Shown here: positions 44,815 to 53,851 of the stretch, piece by piece | How positions within the stretch are numbered: position 1 is the stretch's first letter | Layout: the number at the start of each line of letters is the position of its first letter | NCBI GenBank assembly: GCA_964543905.1 | Contig: CAZIZO010000004.1 | Span: forward strand, 124,001-188,000 | Direction of reading: 5' to 3' | DNA: 64,000 bases | DNA from: GCA-016699835 sp964543905 | Lineage (GTDB): Bacteria; Planctomycetota; Phycisphaerae; Phycisphaerales; UBA1924 | Notes under the pieces: model-generated | Seen by the model: only the letters and a program-made list of their open reading frames with translations | Told to the model about the DNA's origin: nothing | Database searches by the model: none | Made by a program: the position numbers and the translations under genes

Positions 44815-45135
44815 TCAGCCGCACCGACCGCCGCAGCAGTGGTTCGACGATGCGGGGCCTTGGGGATCTGGAGCGCGGTTCCAGGGCATGCGGGCGATGA
44901 GCGAGGCCATCGGGCAGACGCCGCTGGCGCCGGCGAACAGAAGCCCCAACCCGATGACGGCGGGGACCAGACCCCAGACGGGGCTCACGAAGGAGGAGGC
45001 CGCCACGGAGGCGAGCAGAACGATGCCGATGAGGGCCTGCGTCTGGCGCAGCACTTCCGGGCGGTGTGCGGCGTCCATGCTCGAGGAGATGGGGGCGTTC
45101 TGCGGAATCGTGGGTTGCATGTTGGCCTTGGTCAT
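44815..45135 (-). CDS. DUF2892 inner-membrane protein with Cys-rich tail
   Basis: 106 aa. Two closely spaced membrane helices, LIGIVLLASVAAS and GLVPAVIGLGLLFAGAS, followed by GVCPMASLI, the DUF2892 (YgaP-type membrane) pattern. The C-terminus ends in NHCCGGRCG, a metal- or thiol-active looking tail. The ATG at 45135 has GGAG upstream. DUF2892 proteins often accompany rhodanese and thiol-redox genes; a role in sulfur or thiol handling at the membrane is inference. Confidence 0.82.
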   Translation of the reverse strand: MTKANMQPTIPQNAPISSSMDAAHRPEVLRQTQALIGIVLLASVAASSFVSPVWGLVPAVIGLGLLFAGASGVCPMASLIARMPWNRAPDPQGPASSNHCCGGRCG

Positions 45136-45228
45136 TGGGATTCTCCGTGCGTGTCGGTGTGCGGATCGGACATGGATTTGGAGGCGTGAGGACACGATCA
45201 GGTTCCCGCGGGGGATGCGATCGTCGGG

Positions 45229-48200
45229 TTATTCATCGCCGGTCGATTCGACACCATGCCCGGGGACGTTTTTGTAGAGCATCCAGTACACGAGGGGGAT
45301 GACGAAGAGGGTGAAGCCTGTGGAGGCGATGAGTCCGAAGATCAAGGCCCAGGCCAGGCCGGAGAAGATGGGGTCGATGGTGATGGGGATGGCGGAGAGC
45401 ATGGCGGCGGCGACGACCAGGATGATGGGTCGCAGGCGCACGGCGCCGGCCTCGAGGACGGCGTCCATGAAGGGGCGGCCGCGGTTGAGCGAGTGATGGA
45501 TGAAGTCGACGAGGATGATGGATTGGCGTGTGACGATGCCGGAGAGCGCGATCATCCCGATCATGGCCGTTGCGGTGAAGAAGACGGGGTCGGCATACCC
45601 GCCGACGGTGTGTCCCGAGAGGAGGCCCAGGAGCCAGAATCCGGGCATGATCCCGACCATCGTGAGTGGGATGGCGAGCATGACGACGACGGGGATCATG
45701 AACGAGCGGGTCTGGGCGACGAGCAGGACATAGATCATGACGAGGGCGGCGGCGAACGCGAGCCCCAGATCGCGAAAGACATCGAGGGTGATCTTCCATT
45801 CGCCCTCGCCCGACCAGACGACCGTGGTGCCGTCACGCGTGCTCCACGGGATGCCGCCGCCCCGGACGAGGTGCGAGCGGCCTTCGAGAGGTCGTGGGGC
45901 CGAGTCGTCGAGCCAGCCGCCCGGGGTGCGGGTGGCGTTCGCGGTGGGGGTGGCGGCCTCCGGCTTGTGATCGGCCATGACGTCGACGATCACGTCGGCC
46001 GGGGGGCGGCCCGCGGTCTCGGCAAAGACGTACGCGACGCGCCGGAGATTCTTGTGGTAGATGGTCTGCTCGACGCGGCGCTCCTCCCACCGTCCGAGTT
46101 CCGCCAGCGAGACGAGTCGCCCCTCCGGGCCGCCTCGTGCGCGGACCTGGATGCGGGCGAGATCGGCGGCGCTGGAGCGGTCGGCGCGAGGCAGGCGGAG
46201 CGTGATCGTGAGGGGCTGACGTTCGTCGGGTGCATGGACCACCCCGAGGTCGGCCCCCGCGATCGCGGCCCGTACGGTCGCGGCGAGTTCGGCGACGCTC
46301 ACCCCGTTGAGCGCCGCCTTTTCCTGGTCGGGGACGAAGACGAGTTCGCGACGCGAGGCCTCGACGGTGTCGTCGGGCTCAACGATTCCGGGCTCCCTCG
46401 CGAGACGGAGGTTCACCAACTCCGCGGCGTCGCAGAGTTCCGAGTACGCCAGGTCGTCACGCCCGTACACCTCGGCGGCGATCGTGTCGATCACGGGCGG
46501 CCCGGGCGGAAGTTCGACGATCTTGAGGCGCATGCCCGCCTTCGAGGCGATCTCCGAGAGCCTGTCGCGCTCGCGAAGACCGAGCGTGTGGCTGGCATCC
46601 TTGCGGGACTTCTTGCCCACGAGGTTGACTCGAATCTCCGCCTGGTGCGGCATCGTGCGCAGGTCGTAGTGCCGGACGAGGCCGTTGAAATCGATCGGCG
46701 ACGGCGCGCCGACGTACGAGGTGTAGTCGGTCACTTCCGGAATCCCCGCCACGGCGGCTTCGAGGGTGCGCACCACCGCGTCGGTGCGTTCGAGCGTGGT
46801 CCCTTCGTCGGCGTTGATCAGGAGGAGAATTTCCGCCTTGTTGTCGAAGGGGAGCATCTTGAGCGGTACCTGGCGGAACGCCGCGAGCAGGGCGGCGCCG
46901 GCGGTCAGCAGGGCCACGAGGGCGAGAAAGGCCCATCCCTTCGCCCGCGATGTGAGCAGCGGCTCCAGCAGCGGGCGGAGCAGGCGGTACTGGAGGCTGC
47001 CCCGAGCGGCGGTGAACTCGTCGTGCGACTCCATGCCCCCCGCGCCATGACCACCGCCCGCGGCCCACGGGCGCTTCTTGAGCAGGTGGAAGGCGAGCCA
47101 CGGCGTGATCGTAAAGGCCACGACCATGGACATCACCATCGTCACGGGGACGTTGAGCGCCATCGGGCGCATGTACGGGCCCATCATCCCCGTGATGAAG
47201 AACAGGGGGAGGAAACTCGCGATCACCGCGAACGTCGCGGCGATGAGGGGTGGACGGATCTCGCTGACGGCTTCGAGCGTGATGGCGCGCGTCGCCCGCC
47301 GGCGCAGCCCGAAGTGCCGGGCGATGTTCTCCACGTCCACGATCGGGTCATCCACCAAGAGCCCGAGCGAGAGGATGAGCGCGAAGAGGGTGACCCGGTT
47401 GATCGTGTAACCCGCGAGCATGTTGACGGCGAGCGTCAGGCCGAAGACCACGGGCACCGCGACGGCGACCACCAGCGCCTCCCGCCAACCAAGCCCGATG
47501 GTCAGCAGCGCGACCACGATGAGAATGGCCACCCAAAGGCCCTCGACCAGTTCGGAGACCTTCTCATCGGCGGTGAGCCCGCTGTTGCGCGTCACGACGA
47601 GGTCCATGCCCTCCGGCAACAGTTCGGATTTCAGCCGCTCCGCCTCCCGGATCACCGCGGCCGCCACGTGGACGGCGTTGGTGCCCTTCTTCTTCGCGAT
47701 GGCGATCGTCACCGCCGGCACGCTGCCTTGGGCATCCTGGGCGAGTGGCGCCGCGTGCTCGCGTTCACCCACCACGGTCCCGGCGGAGTTGGGATGTGAC
47801 TCGAATCCCCGCCCGGGGCCCCACCCGTGGCGGACGAACGTCGAGCGCTCCGCGGGCCCGTCCTCGATCCGAGCGACTTCGCGCAAGAACACGGGGCTGC
47901 CGTTCGAGACGCCCACGACGAGGTCTCCAAGTTCCTTCGCGTCTCGCACCACGGCGCCGGCTCGCACGCTGATGGCGCGGTCTTCGCGCTCGATGGATCC
48001 CGAGGGCTGGTTCAGGTTCGAGGCTCGGACCGCGGCCTCGACATCCAGCATCGAGAGCGAGCGTCCGGCGACGGCGTCGCGGTCCACGTACACCGTCAGG
48101 ACGCGAGGCAAGCCGCCCGAGATCTTCACTCGTGAGGTGTCGGGCACCGTCGCGAGGCGTGCGGCGGCCTCCTCGGCCACTCGACGCAGCGTGTAATCGT

Positions 48201-48726
48201 CCGCGCCCGCCGCGCCTTCGCTTCGTCCACGCAAGGTGAGCGTGACGATGGGCACGTCGTCGATCTCCACGGGCTTCATGACCCAACCCGCGACGCCCGG
48301 CGGCACGAGGTCTTTGCTCTCTTCGAGTTTCTTGAAGAGCCGAACGAGCGCCCGCTCGCGGTCCTCGCCGACGTAGAACCGGACCGTCACGATCGCCGAA
48401 TCGGTTCGTGACATGGAATAGACGTACTCCACGCCATCGATCTGGTAGAGGATCCGCTCGAGCGGCGTGGTGACCAGGCGCTCGACTTCCTGCGCGGACA
48501 ACCCCGGCGCGTTCACCGAGATGTCGGCGAGGGGGACGACGATCTGCGGGTCCTCCTCGCGCGGCGTGACGAGCAGAGCCGCCGCCCCGACCGCGACCGA
48601 GATCACCAGCAGGATCAAGGAGAGGTTGGAGTGCAGGAAGGTCCGGACGATCCCGTTGATCCAGCCGCCCCGGGCGTGCTCCGCGATCTCGTGGGGCGTT
48701 TCCGATGGTGGGGTGGTGTCGTGCAT
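45229..48726 (-). CDS. RND-family efflux pump inner-membrane subunit
   Basis: 1165 aa. Full AcrB/HAE-like architecture: helix 1 (LSLILLVISVAVGAAALLV), a porter domain opening with SVNAPGLSAQEVERLVTTPLE, the central helix group with the proton-relay Asp pair in LGLLVDDPIVDVEN, and a duplicate second half ending with helices near the C-terminus. The adaptor gene ends three bases upstream. No outer-membrane channel gene (TolC/OprM) is nearby. Substrate is not evident; metal-type (CzcA) landmarks are weak. The thiol genes downstream hint at electrophile or metal stress. Confidence 0.93.
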   Translation of the reverse strand: MHDTTPPSETPHEIAEHARGGWINGIVRTFLHSNLSLILLVISVAVGAAALLVTPREEDPQIVVPLADISVNAPGLSAQEVERLVTTPLERILYQIDGVEYVYSMSRTDSAIVTVRFYVGEDRERALVRLFKKLEESKDLVPPGVAGWVMKPVEIDDVPIVTLTLRGRSEGAAGADDYTLRRVAEEAAARLATVPDTSRVKISGGLPRVLTVYVDRDAVAGRSLSMLDVEAAVRASNLNQPSGSIEREDRAISVRAGAVVRDAKELGDLVVGVSNGSPVFLREVARIEDGPAERSTFVRHGWGPGRGFESHPNSAGTVVGEREHAAPLAQDAQGSVPAVTIAIAKKKGTNAVHVAAAVIREAERLKSELLPEGMDLVVTRNSGLTADEKVSELVEGLWVAILIVVALLTIGLGWREALVVAVAVPVVFGLTLAVNMLAGYTINRVTLFALILSLGLLVDDPIVDVENIARHFGLRRRATRAITLEAVSEIRPPLIAATFAVIASFLPLFFITGMMGPYMRPMALNVPVTMVMSMVVAFTITPWLAFHLLKKRPWAAGGGHGAGGMESHDEFTAARGSLQYRLLRPLLEPLLTSRAKGWAFLALVALLTAGAALLAAFRQVPLKMLPFDNKAEILLLINADEGTTLERTDAVVRTLEAAVAGIPEVTDYTSYVGAPSPIDFNGLVRHYDLRTMPHQAEIRVNLVGKKSRKDASHTLGLRERDRLSEIASKAGMRLKIVELPPGPPVIDTIAAEVYGRDDLAYSELCDAAELVNLRLAREPGIVEPDDTVEASRRELVFVPDQEKAALNGVSVAELAATVRAAIAGADLGVVHAPDERQPLTITLRLPRADRSSAADLARIQVRARGGPEGRLVSLAELGRWEERRVEQTIYHKNLRRVAYVFAETAGRPPADVIVDVMADHKPEAATPTANATRTPGGWLDDSAPRPLEGRSHLVRGGGIPWSTRDGTTVVWSGEGEWKITLDVFRDLGLAFAAALVMIYVLLVAQTRSFMIPVVVMLAIPLTMVGIMPGFWLLGLLSGHTVGGYADPVFFTATAMIGMIALSGIVTRQSIILVDFIHHSLNRGRPFMDAVLEAGAVRLRPIILVVAAAMLSAIPITIDPIFSGLAWALIFGLIASTGFTLFVIPLVYWMLYKNVPGHGVESTGDE

Positions 48727-48729
48727 GGA

Positions 48730-49833
48730 TCAGCGTCCTCCCGCCACGGCATCGACCACGACCTTCTCGCCCGCGACGAGCCCCGAGAGGACCTCGACGT
48801 GACCGTCGATGCTCCGCCCCAGCCGCACGGCACGACGTTGGCGTGCGCCGTCGACGCCCACGTCGACGAACTCCACCTGTCCGATGGAGCGCACCGCTTC
48901 GCGGGGAATGAGCAGCACCGTCTCCTCGCCGACGGGGATCGACAGCCGCCCGAACATCCCGGCGTACACACCCTCGGGGCAGGGGCCCGTGACTTTCACC
49001 TGAAAGGTCCGGCTCGCGGATTCGGACTCGGGGACGATCTCGCTCACCGTGCCCGAGCAGGCGTGATCGAGCACATCGACCTTCACCGAGACCTGCCCGC
49101 CCACCGTGAGGTAGCGCGAGAGCGACTCTCGCACGCTGGCCACCATCTGCATGCGCTTCGGATCCAGGACCGTGACGACCACCTGCCCGGGGGACACCGT
49201 GTCGCCGGCCTGCACACGCTTGTCCACCACCGTGCCGTCGATCGGGCTGCGTATGGTCGCAAAGTCCAGCACGGTCTCGGCCTCGGAGAGCGACTGCTGG
49301 GTTCGGGCCAGTTGAGCCTCGGCGCCCCGGAGCGCGTGGACCGCACGGTCCATCTCCAGCGCCGCCACCGCGTTCTTTTCAAACGCGATCCGGAGTCGTG
49401 ACTCCTCGATCTTCGCCTGGTCGAGCGCCGCCTGCGCTTCCGCCACGGCCGACGCCGCCTGGGCGCGTCGGGCGTTGAGATCGGACGATTCGAGTCGCAC
49501 GAGGACTTCTCCCTTCGCGACGGCTTGCCCGGCGATCACGTTCACCTCGGCGACTCGCGCCAGCAACCGGGATGCGATCTCCACCCGGTGGACGGGCTGG
49601 ATCGCGCCGACCGCGGTCTCCTCGAGTGGGATCGAACGCGCGACGACCTCGACGAGGCGCCCGGCGTCGATCGGTCGCTTCATCGCCGCGGATGATCCCT
49701 CGTGCGGGACTTTGGGGCGAAAGGTTCCAATGAGCCACAACATGAGCACGACGACCGAAGCCGAGAACACGACCAAGATCGACGTGGTGGTGATCCATCG
49801 AGGCAGACGAGGGCGATTGGCGTGGGCACTCAC
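48730..49833 (-). CDS. RND periplasmic adaptor (membrane fusion) protein
   Basis: 367 aa. One N-terminal membrane anchor (about 15-35), then a biotinyl-lipoyl-like half (VEIASRLLARVAEVNVIAGQAV), a coiled-coil hairpin of about 80 residues (LNARRAQAASAVAEAQAAL), the second lipoyl half (IRSPIDGTVVDKRVQAGDTV) and a beta-barrel. It links the pump to an outer-membrane channel. GTG 49833 has AGGAG upstream; the frame is open 35 codons further without support. Three bases separate it from the pump gene. Confidence 0.92.
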   Translation of the reverse strand: MSAHANRPRLPRWITTTSILVVFSASVVVLMLWLIGTFRPKVPHEGSSAAMKRPIDAGRLVEVVARSIPLEETAVGAIQPVHRVEIASRLLARVAEVNVIAGQAVAKGEVLVRLESSDLNARRAQAASAVAEAQAALDQAKIEESRLRIAFEKNAVAALEMDRAVHALRGAEAQLARTQQSLSEAETVLDFATIRSPIDGTVVDKRVQAGDTVSPGQVVVTVLDPKRMQMVASVRESLSRYLTVGGQVSVKVDVLDHACSGTVSEIVPESESASRTFQVKVTGPCPEGVYAGMFGRLSIPVGEETVLLIPREAVRSIGQVEFVDVGVDGARQRRAVRLGRSIDGHVEVLSGLVAGEKVVVDAVAGGR

Positions 49834-49984
49834 GAGATAGGCTCCTGCAGGCAGATCATGGACATCGTCTTGGAGGCTTCGGCCCAAGGGCAGGTTCCGA
49901 ACGAGTCGCGTGCGTCCGTCCCTTCGGGACGCGTGCAATCGGCGTGGGGGGAGCCTTCCCGGCCCACGCCGGCGCTCGGTGGGC

Positions 49985-50887
49985 TCACGCGGGAGCGTGT
50001 GCTCCGGCGTTTCGGATGGCGTTCAGAATCGCCTTCCGCACCCGCTCGGGCATCTTCCCCTCCGACAGCCGGGCGCAGGTGCTTTGCGCCAGGTCGAGTT
50101 CCGCGAAGACCGATTGGCAGCGCTCGCACACGATCCCCTGCCCGATCGGGAAGGCCCTCCCGCGGTCCATCGCGTCGAGTTTGGCCTTGAGCAGGTCCAG
50201 GCACACCTGCTTCTCGTACGACGGAGTCGGGGCCGCTCTGGTCGGGATACCCCGTCGTTCCACGATCGCCTTGCGGAGCAGCAATCGGGCTCGATGCACA
50301 CGCGTCTTGACCGTCTCGGGTTTGATGTGCAGCGCCTGGGCGACATCCTCGATCGAGAGTTCCAGCATCTCCTTCAGCACGAGCGGCACGCGGAAGTGCT
50401 CCGGCAAGGTCAAGATGGCCTCGTGGACCGCCCTCGCCGATTCGCGCTCGATCGCCGCGCGCTCAGGACCGCCGCCGTTCTCGTTCGCCGCCAGGCTTCC
50501 TGCCGCCCCTGCGAACCCATCAAGGTCCACGTTCTTCTTTTCATTCCAAGGCATGAGTTGCGACACCGCGGGCATACGCCGGTCGATCCCGCCCTTGCGG
50601 CGCATGCGCGCCTTGCAGGACCGGGCCGCGATGGCGTAGAGCCATGTCCCGGGGCTGGAGTTCCCCTGGAAGGTGTGCCATTTGCGATGGGCCTGAAGAA
50701 ACACCTCCTGCACCATGTCCTGGGCATCAGCGGCGTGCCCGCACATCCGCGAGGCGAGCGCGTACAGCCGTGGGCCGTAGCGTTCGAACAGTCGCGGGAT
50801 CGCCGTCTCGACGGGATCGCCCGCGGCGGGTTCGAGGTCACGACGCGAGTCGCGTCCGGAGATCGCGGTGGAGCGTGATCCGGTCAT
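49985..50887 (-). CDS. ECF sigma factor with fused four-cysteine C-terminal domain
   Basis: About 300 aa. Regions 2 (AADAQDMVQEVFLQAHRKWHTF) and 4 (LSIEDVAQALHIKPETVKTRVHRARLLLRK) are complete. After region 4 come about 80 residues with Cys229, the pair Cys254/Cys257 (VCERCQ) and Cys271, a likely zinc or redox site similar in idea to ZAS anti-sigma factors but carried on the sigma itself. No separate anti-sigma gene is present. It is the first gene of the series leading to the RND pump and thiol proteins and probably controls it. Start uncertain: 50887 fits region 2; a Met at 50959 would add 24 residues; neither has a good ribosome site. Confidence 0.88.
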   Translation of the reverse strand: MTGSRSTAISGRDSRRDLEPAAGDPVETAIPRLFERYGPRLYALASRMCGHAADAQDMVQEVFLQAHRKWHTFQGNSSPGTWLYAIAARSCKARMRRKGGIDRRMPAVSQLMPWNEKKNVDLDGFAGAAGSLAANENGGGPERAAIERESARAVHEAILTLPEHFRVPLVLKEMLELSIEDVAQALHIKPETVKTRVHRARLLLRKAIVERRGIPTRAAPTPSYEKQVCLDLLKAKLDAMDRGRAFPIGQGIVCERCQSVFAELDLAQSTCARLSEGKMPERVRKAILNAIRNAGAHAPA

Positions 50888-50974
50888 CAGGGAGTCAGTG
50901 TAGGAGTTGGTTCCTCGTCCTCGCCGCTTAGACGAGTCGCCAGAAGTCCTAAAGTCCATAACTCGGCGCAGGCG

Positions 50975-51059
50975 GGCCCCGTGGCGGAACGGCAGACGCA
51001 GCGGACTTAAAATCCGCAGCCCTTCACCGGGCGTGTGGGTTCAAATCCCACCGGGGCCA
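50975..51059 (+). tRNA. tRNA-Leu (anticodon TAA)
   Basis: Class II tRNA of 85 bases. Acceptor GGCCCCG (50975-50981) pairs with CGGGGCC (51052-51058), discriminator A. Anticodon arm GCGGA-CTTAAAA-TCCGC gives anticodon TAA. A long variable arm (GCCC/GGGC) and the T arm GTGGG-TTCAAAT-CCCAC follow. The 3' CCA is not encoded. The IS remnant begins 92 bases downstream. Confidence 0.97.
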
Positions 51060-51119
51060 CTTGATTGACTGCAGTTTCCAATTGTTCCCGCGAACCGCCC
51101 CACACCGCCCCGCCGTCAG

Positions 51120-51138
51120 CGGCCCGGAATCCGGGCCG
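51120..51138. other. Strong GC hairpin after tRNA-Leu
   Basis: CGGCCCGG and CCGGGCCG form a perfect eight-pair stem with loop AAT, followed by a G-run and not T. It may help 3' processing of the tRNA transcript or be remnant sequence. Confidence 0.4.
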
Positions 51139-51151
51139 GGGGGTCCGCTAG

Positions 51152-51166
51152 CAGGATGTTGAAGAA
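51152..51166. repeat. Left terminal inverted repeat of the IS
   Basis: CAGGATGTTGAAGAA, preceded directly by CTAG. Confidence 0.7.
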
Positions 51167-51215
51167 CTGACCCGGAGGGCGCAACCACAAGAGGGTGTGG
51201 TGCGAACCGTTGGGG

Positions 51216-52152
51216 ATGAGAGGCACACCGGGGCGTCAGGCGGCAGTCTATCACACCTTCAACGTCGAGCACCTGATCGAGCCCGGTCACCCGCTGCGGC
51301 CGATCAAGCGGATGGTCGATCGGGCGCTGGGCGACATGTCCCGCGCGTTCAAGGCAACATACAGCGATCGCGGCCGACCGGGCATCCCGCCCGAGATGCT
51401 GCTCAAGGCGTTCCTGCCCCAGTGCCTGTACACGATCCGATCGGAGCGAGAGTTGTGCCGGCGGCTCCAGACCGACCTCCTGTTCCGCGGGTTCCTCGAC
51501 CTCCAGCACTCGGACGAGGTCTTCGACCACTCGGTGTTCACGCCCAACCGCGAGCGGCTGAGCACGCACGGGATCACCCAGAAGTTCTTCGACCAGGTGG
51601 TCAAGCAGGCCATCTCTGCCGGGCACACCAGCGATGAGCACTTCACGGTGGACGGCTCGCTCATCCAGAGCCACGCGAGCCTCAAGAGCCTCAGGAAGAT
51701 CGAGCGTGAGGCGACGACGCGGGACGACGATGATCACGCCGGGTCGTCGCCATCATCATCTCCACGCGACGCGGGCCGCAATCCTTCGGTCAACTTCAAG
51801 GGCGAGCGTCGCACCAACGCCACGCACGCCAGCGCGACCGACCCCGAGGCGCGGCTGTTCAGGAAGGGCGACGGGGTCGGGGCGTTCCAGTGTCACAGCG
51901 CCCACGCGCTGACGGAGAACCGGCACGGGCTGGAGATGAGCGTGCGGGTGGATGAAGCCACCGGCACGGCCGAGCGGGAGAACACCGAGCCAACGCCGGA
52001 GAAAACTGGTCGAGGAGTTCTTCGGGTGGGTGAAGACGGTGGCGGGGCTGAGACGGGCCCGGCACGTGGGACGCGAAATGATCCGACAGGGCTTCGAGCT
52101 GGCCGCCGCGGCGTACAACCTGGTGCGGATGAGGACCCTGCTGGCCACGTGA
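51216..52152 (+). pseudogene. Transposase pseudogene, internal deletion with frameshift
   Basis: The N-terminal two thirds are well preserved (YHTFNVEHLIEPGHPLRPIK, RPGIPPEMLLKAFLPQCLYT, SDEHFTVDGSLIQSHASLKS, KGERRTNATHASATDPEARL). The conserved ENRHGL...ATGTAERE block is reached near nt 51980. The sequence then jumps to the extreme C-terminus in a different frame (RRRKLVEEFFGWVKTVAGL, ending YNLVRMRTLLAT at 52152). The region that would hold the second catalytic Asp is gone. The likely event is a deletion of a few hundred bases joined near 51990. It cannot encode an active DDE enzyme. Confidence 0.85.
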
Positions 52153-52240
52153 GTGCCGAACTCAAAGGGCCGACCATCAGCCCGCCAGAAGCACCCGCCG
52201 CCACGCCGCGCGAGACACACACGCCGTGCCGACTCGGCGA

Positions 52241-52255
52241 TTGTTCAACGCCCTG
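52241..52255. repeat. Right terminal inverted repeat of the IS
   Basis: TTGTTCAACGCCCTG, followed directly by CTAG. Confidence 0.7.
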
Positions 52256-52518
52256 CTAGTCGCGCCCCATGCCGCGATCACACAGGCGATCTTCCGGCCT
52301 GCGACGCCCAGCACGACACCACGCCGCCCCCACCGTTCGATCGATGCCCCTCCAGAATGGCGGGGCCACCCGCACCACCAGCCGCCACGGCCCTGGCGCA
52401 TTGGCAGTCGCGGCGCACCATCAGCCAATACCTGATCCGCGCGGAGCCTCAGGCTCCACCGAGGGACATGTTGGCTGGTGCAGCGTTGGGGGGTGCCGTC
52501 GTGTGAGCGGTGGGGGGC

Positions 52519-53154
52519 CTACTTGCCCTTGGCGTAGAGGTCTGCGACCTTGCTCCAGTTGACGACGTTCCACCACGCGGCGATATAGTCCGCCCGCCGA
52601 TTCTGGTACTTCAAGTAATACGCGTGCTCCCAAACGTCAAGGCCCAGGATCGGCGTCCCCCCACAGCCCGCGATCGCCTGCCCCATAAGTGGGTTGTCCT
52701 GGTTGGGCGTCGTGCAGATCTCGACCTTGCCGCCCTTGTGGACGCACAGCCACGCCCAGCCGGAGCCGAAGCGGGCGACGCCGGCGGCGGCGAACTTCTC
52801 CTTGAACGCGTCGAACGATCCGAACGCGGCGTTGATCGCGCTCGCGACCTCCCCAGTCGGGGATCCGCCTCCGCCCTTCCCCGAGGGCGCCATCAGCGAC
52901 CAGAAGAGCGAGTGGTTCCAGTGTCCGCCAGCGTTATTCCGAACCGCGGCCCGCTTGTCGTCGGGGAGTTCTCCCAACCTTTTGCACAGGTCATCCGCAG
53001 ACCATTCCCCGAACGGGGTGCCTTCGAGCGCTTTGTTGGCGTTCGTCACGTAGGCGGCGTGGTGCTTGCCGTGGTGGATCTGCATCGTCTGCGTATCCAC
53101 ATGAGGTTCAAGGGCTTCAAAGGCGTAGGGGAGCGTCGGCAGGGTGAGCGGCAT
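52519..53154 (-). CDS. sodA: Superoxide dismutase, Mn-type
   Basis: 211 aa. Dismutates superoxide. Metal ligands are His27 (IHHGKHH), His81 (GGHWNHSLFW), Asp173 and His177 (DVWEHAYY). GGH before the second ligand and TPNQDNPLM with its Gln favour manganese, although Fe/cambialistic forms cannot be ruled out. No signal peptide, so cytoplasmic. AAGGAG precedes the ATG at 53154. The 5' region is shared with the divergent sigma gene. Confidence 0.95.
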   Translation of the reverse strand: MPLTLPTLPYAFEALEPHVDTQTMQIHHGKHHAAYVTNANKALEGTPFGEWSADDLCKRLGELPDDKRAAVRNNAGGHWNHSLFWSLMAPSGKGGGGSPTGEVASAINAAFGSFDAFKEKFAAAGVARFGSGWAWLCVHKGGKVEICTTPNQDNPLMGQAIAGCGGTPILGLDVWEHAYYLKYQNRRADYIAAWWNVVNWSKVADLYAKGK

Positions 53155-53851
53155 GGGGAATTCTCCTTCACGCGGTCGAAACAAAATCGCGTTTCCAGGC
53201 GTGTTTTTCGCGTTGAACACTTGCGAGGGCACGTACTTTCGTGTACGTTCTTGCACGCGGATTGGCCGTGTCTCGTGGGTGTTTCCGGTCCAATGACGAG
53301 ATGGAGCGTACTCGGACCCGTCCGAGGAATCAATGTCGAGTGCTCAAACGAGCGCTGCGGTATTTTAGTCGGATTTTGTTTGGTTCAAGGTCCGTTTATT
53401 TGCAGTTTGATAGGGTAAACACAGTAGAAATGGTCTAAGGAGCGAAACCTGTAAGCCTTTCCTGCGTAGAAGAGCAGACGTGCCCGCTTCGCCGCAACTT
53501 CGGTTCCATCGGTGGAGGGCATGCTCCAGAGGATTGGATGTCAGGCTCGCCGCTGCGAATGCTGTTGGGTGTGGTTTGGGTTCGTGTCAAGTGGGGGAGT
53601 TTGGTGTTGGGTCAGGGGAGGCATCTCCCGGCCTGGATTTGAGAGCATCGGCATCGCTTGGACGGGGGCGGAACCTCCGAGGAGGGATGCCGACTCTCAG
53701 AGATGCGGCGGGATGGGGGCACGGGCAACCGTTTCGCGGCGCTCATGGTGTGAGTTTCCTGTCGCTCTTTTCCGGGGATCGGCAGGGTGTTGAAAGTATG
53801 GCGAGTTTGCATTCTGGGGGCGCCGGGTCTCCTGGGGTGTGAAGGGTGGTT
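53155..53851. other. Long divergent regulatory region between sodA and sigma gene
   Basis: 697 bases with no convincing gene. The stretch 53330-53440 is markedly AT-rich for this genome (for example TTTTGTTTGGTTCAAGG and TAGGGTAAACACAGTAG). It probably holds promoters for both genes. A leftward candidate is TTGAAC and TAAAAT with 15 bases between, about 200 bases from sodA. An open frame at 53480-53842 has poor composition and no ribosome site, so is not called. Confidence 0.35.

Larger units (their letters stand above)
51152..52255 (+). mobile_element. Decayed IS element (IS5/IS1182-like), CTAG-flanked
   Basis: A 1104-base element bounded by imperfect 15-base inverted repeats (CAGGATGTTGAAGAA left; CAGGGCGTTGAACAA read inward from the right, 12 of 15 equal). 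It is flanked on both sides by CTAG (51148-51151 and 52256-52259), which looks like a palindromic four-base target duplication. The transposase gene inside is internally deleted and frameshifted, so the copy is non-autonomous. Confidence 0.8.

Noticed and set aside
45256..47799. A plus-strand frame of about 850 codons
   Set aside because: Antisense to the RND pump gene, which has full family structure.
51120..51138. Hairpin after tRNA-Leu as an intrinsic terminator
   Set aside because: The stem is perfect but no T-run follows on either strand.
53480..53842. A 120-codon frame in the sodA-sigma gap
   Set aside because: No ribosome site, no signal or domain, and composition unlike the neighbours. 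Kept only as a possibility.
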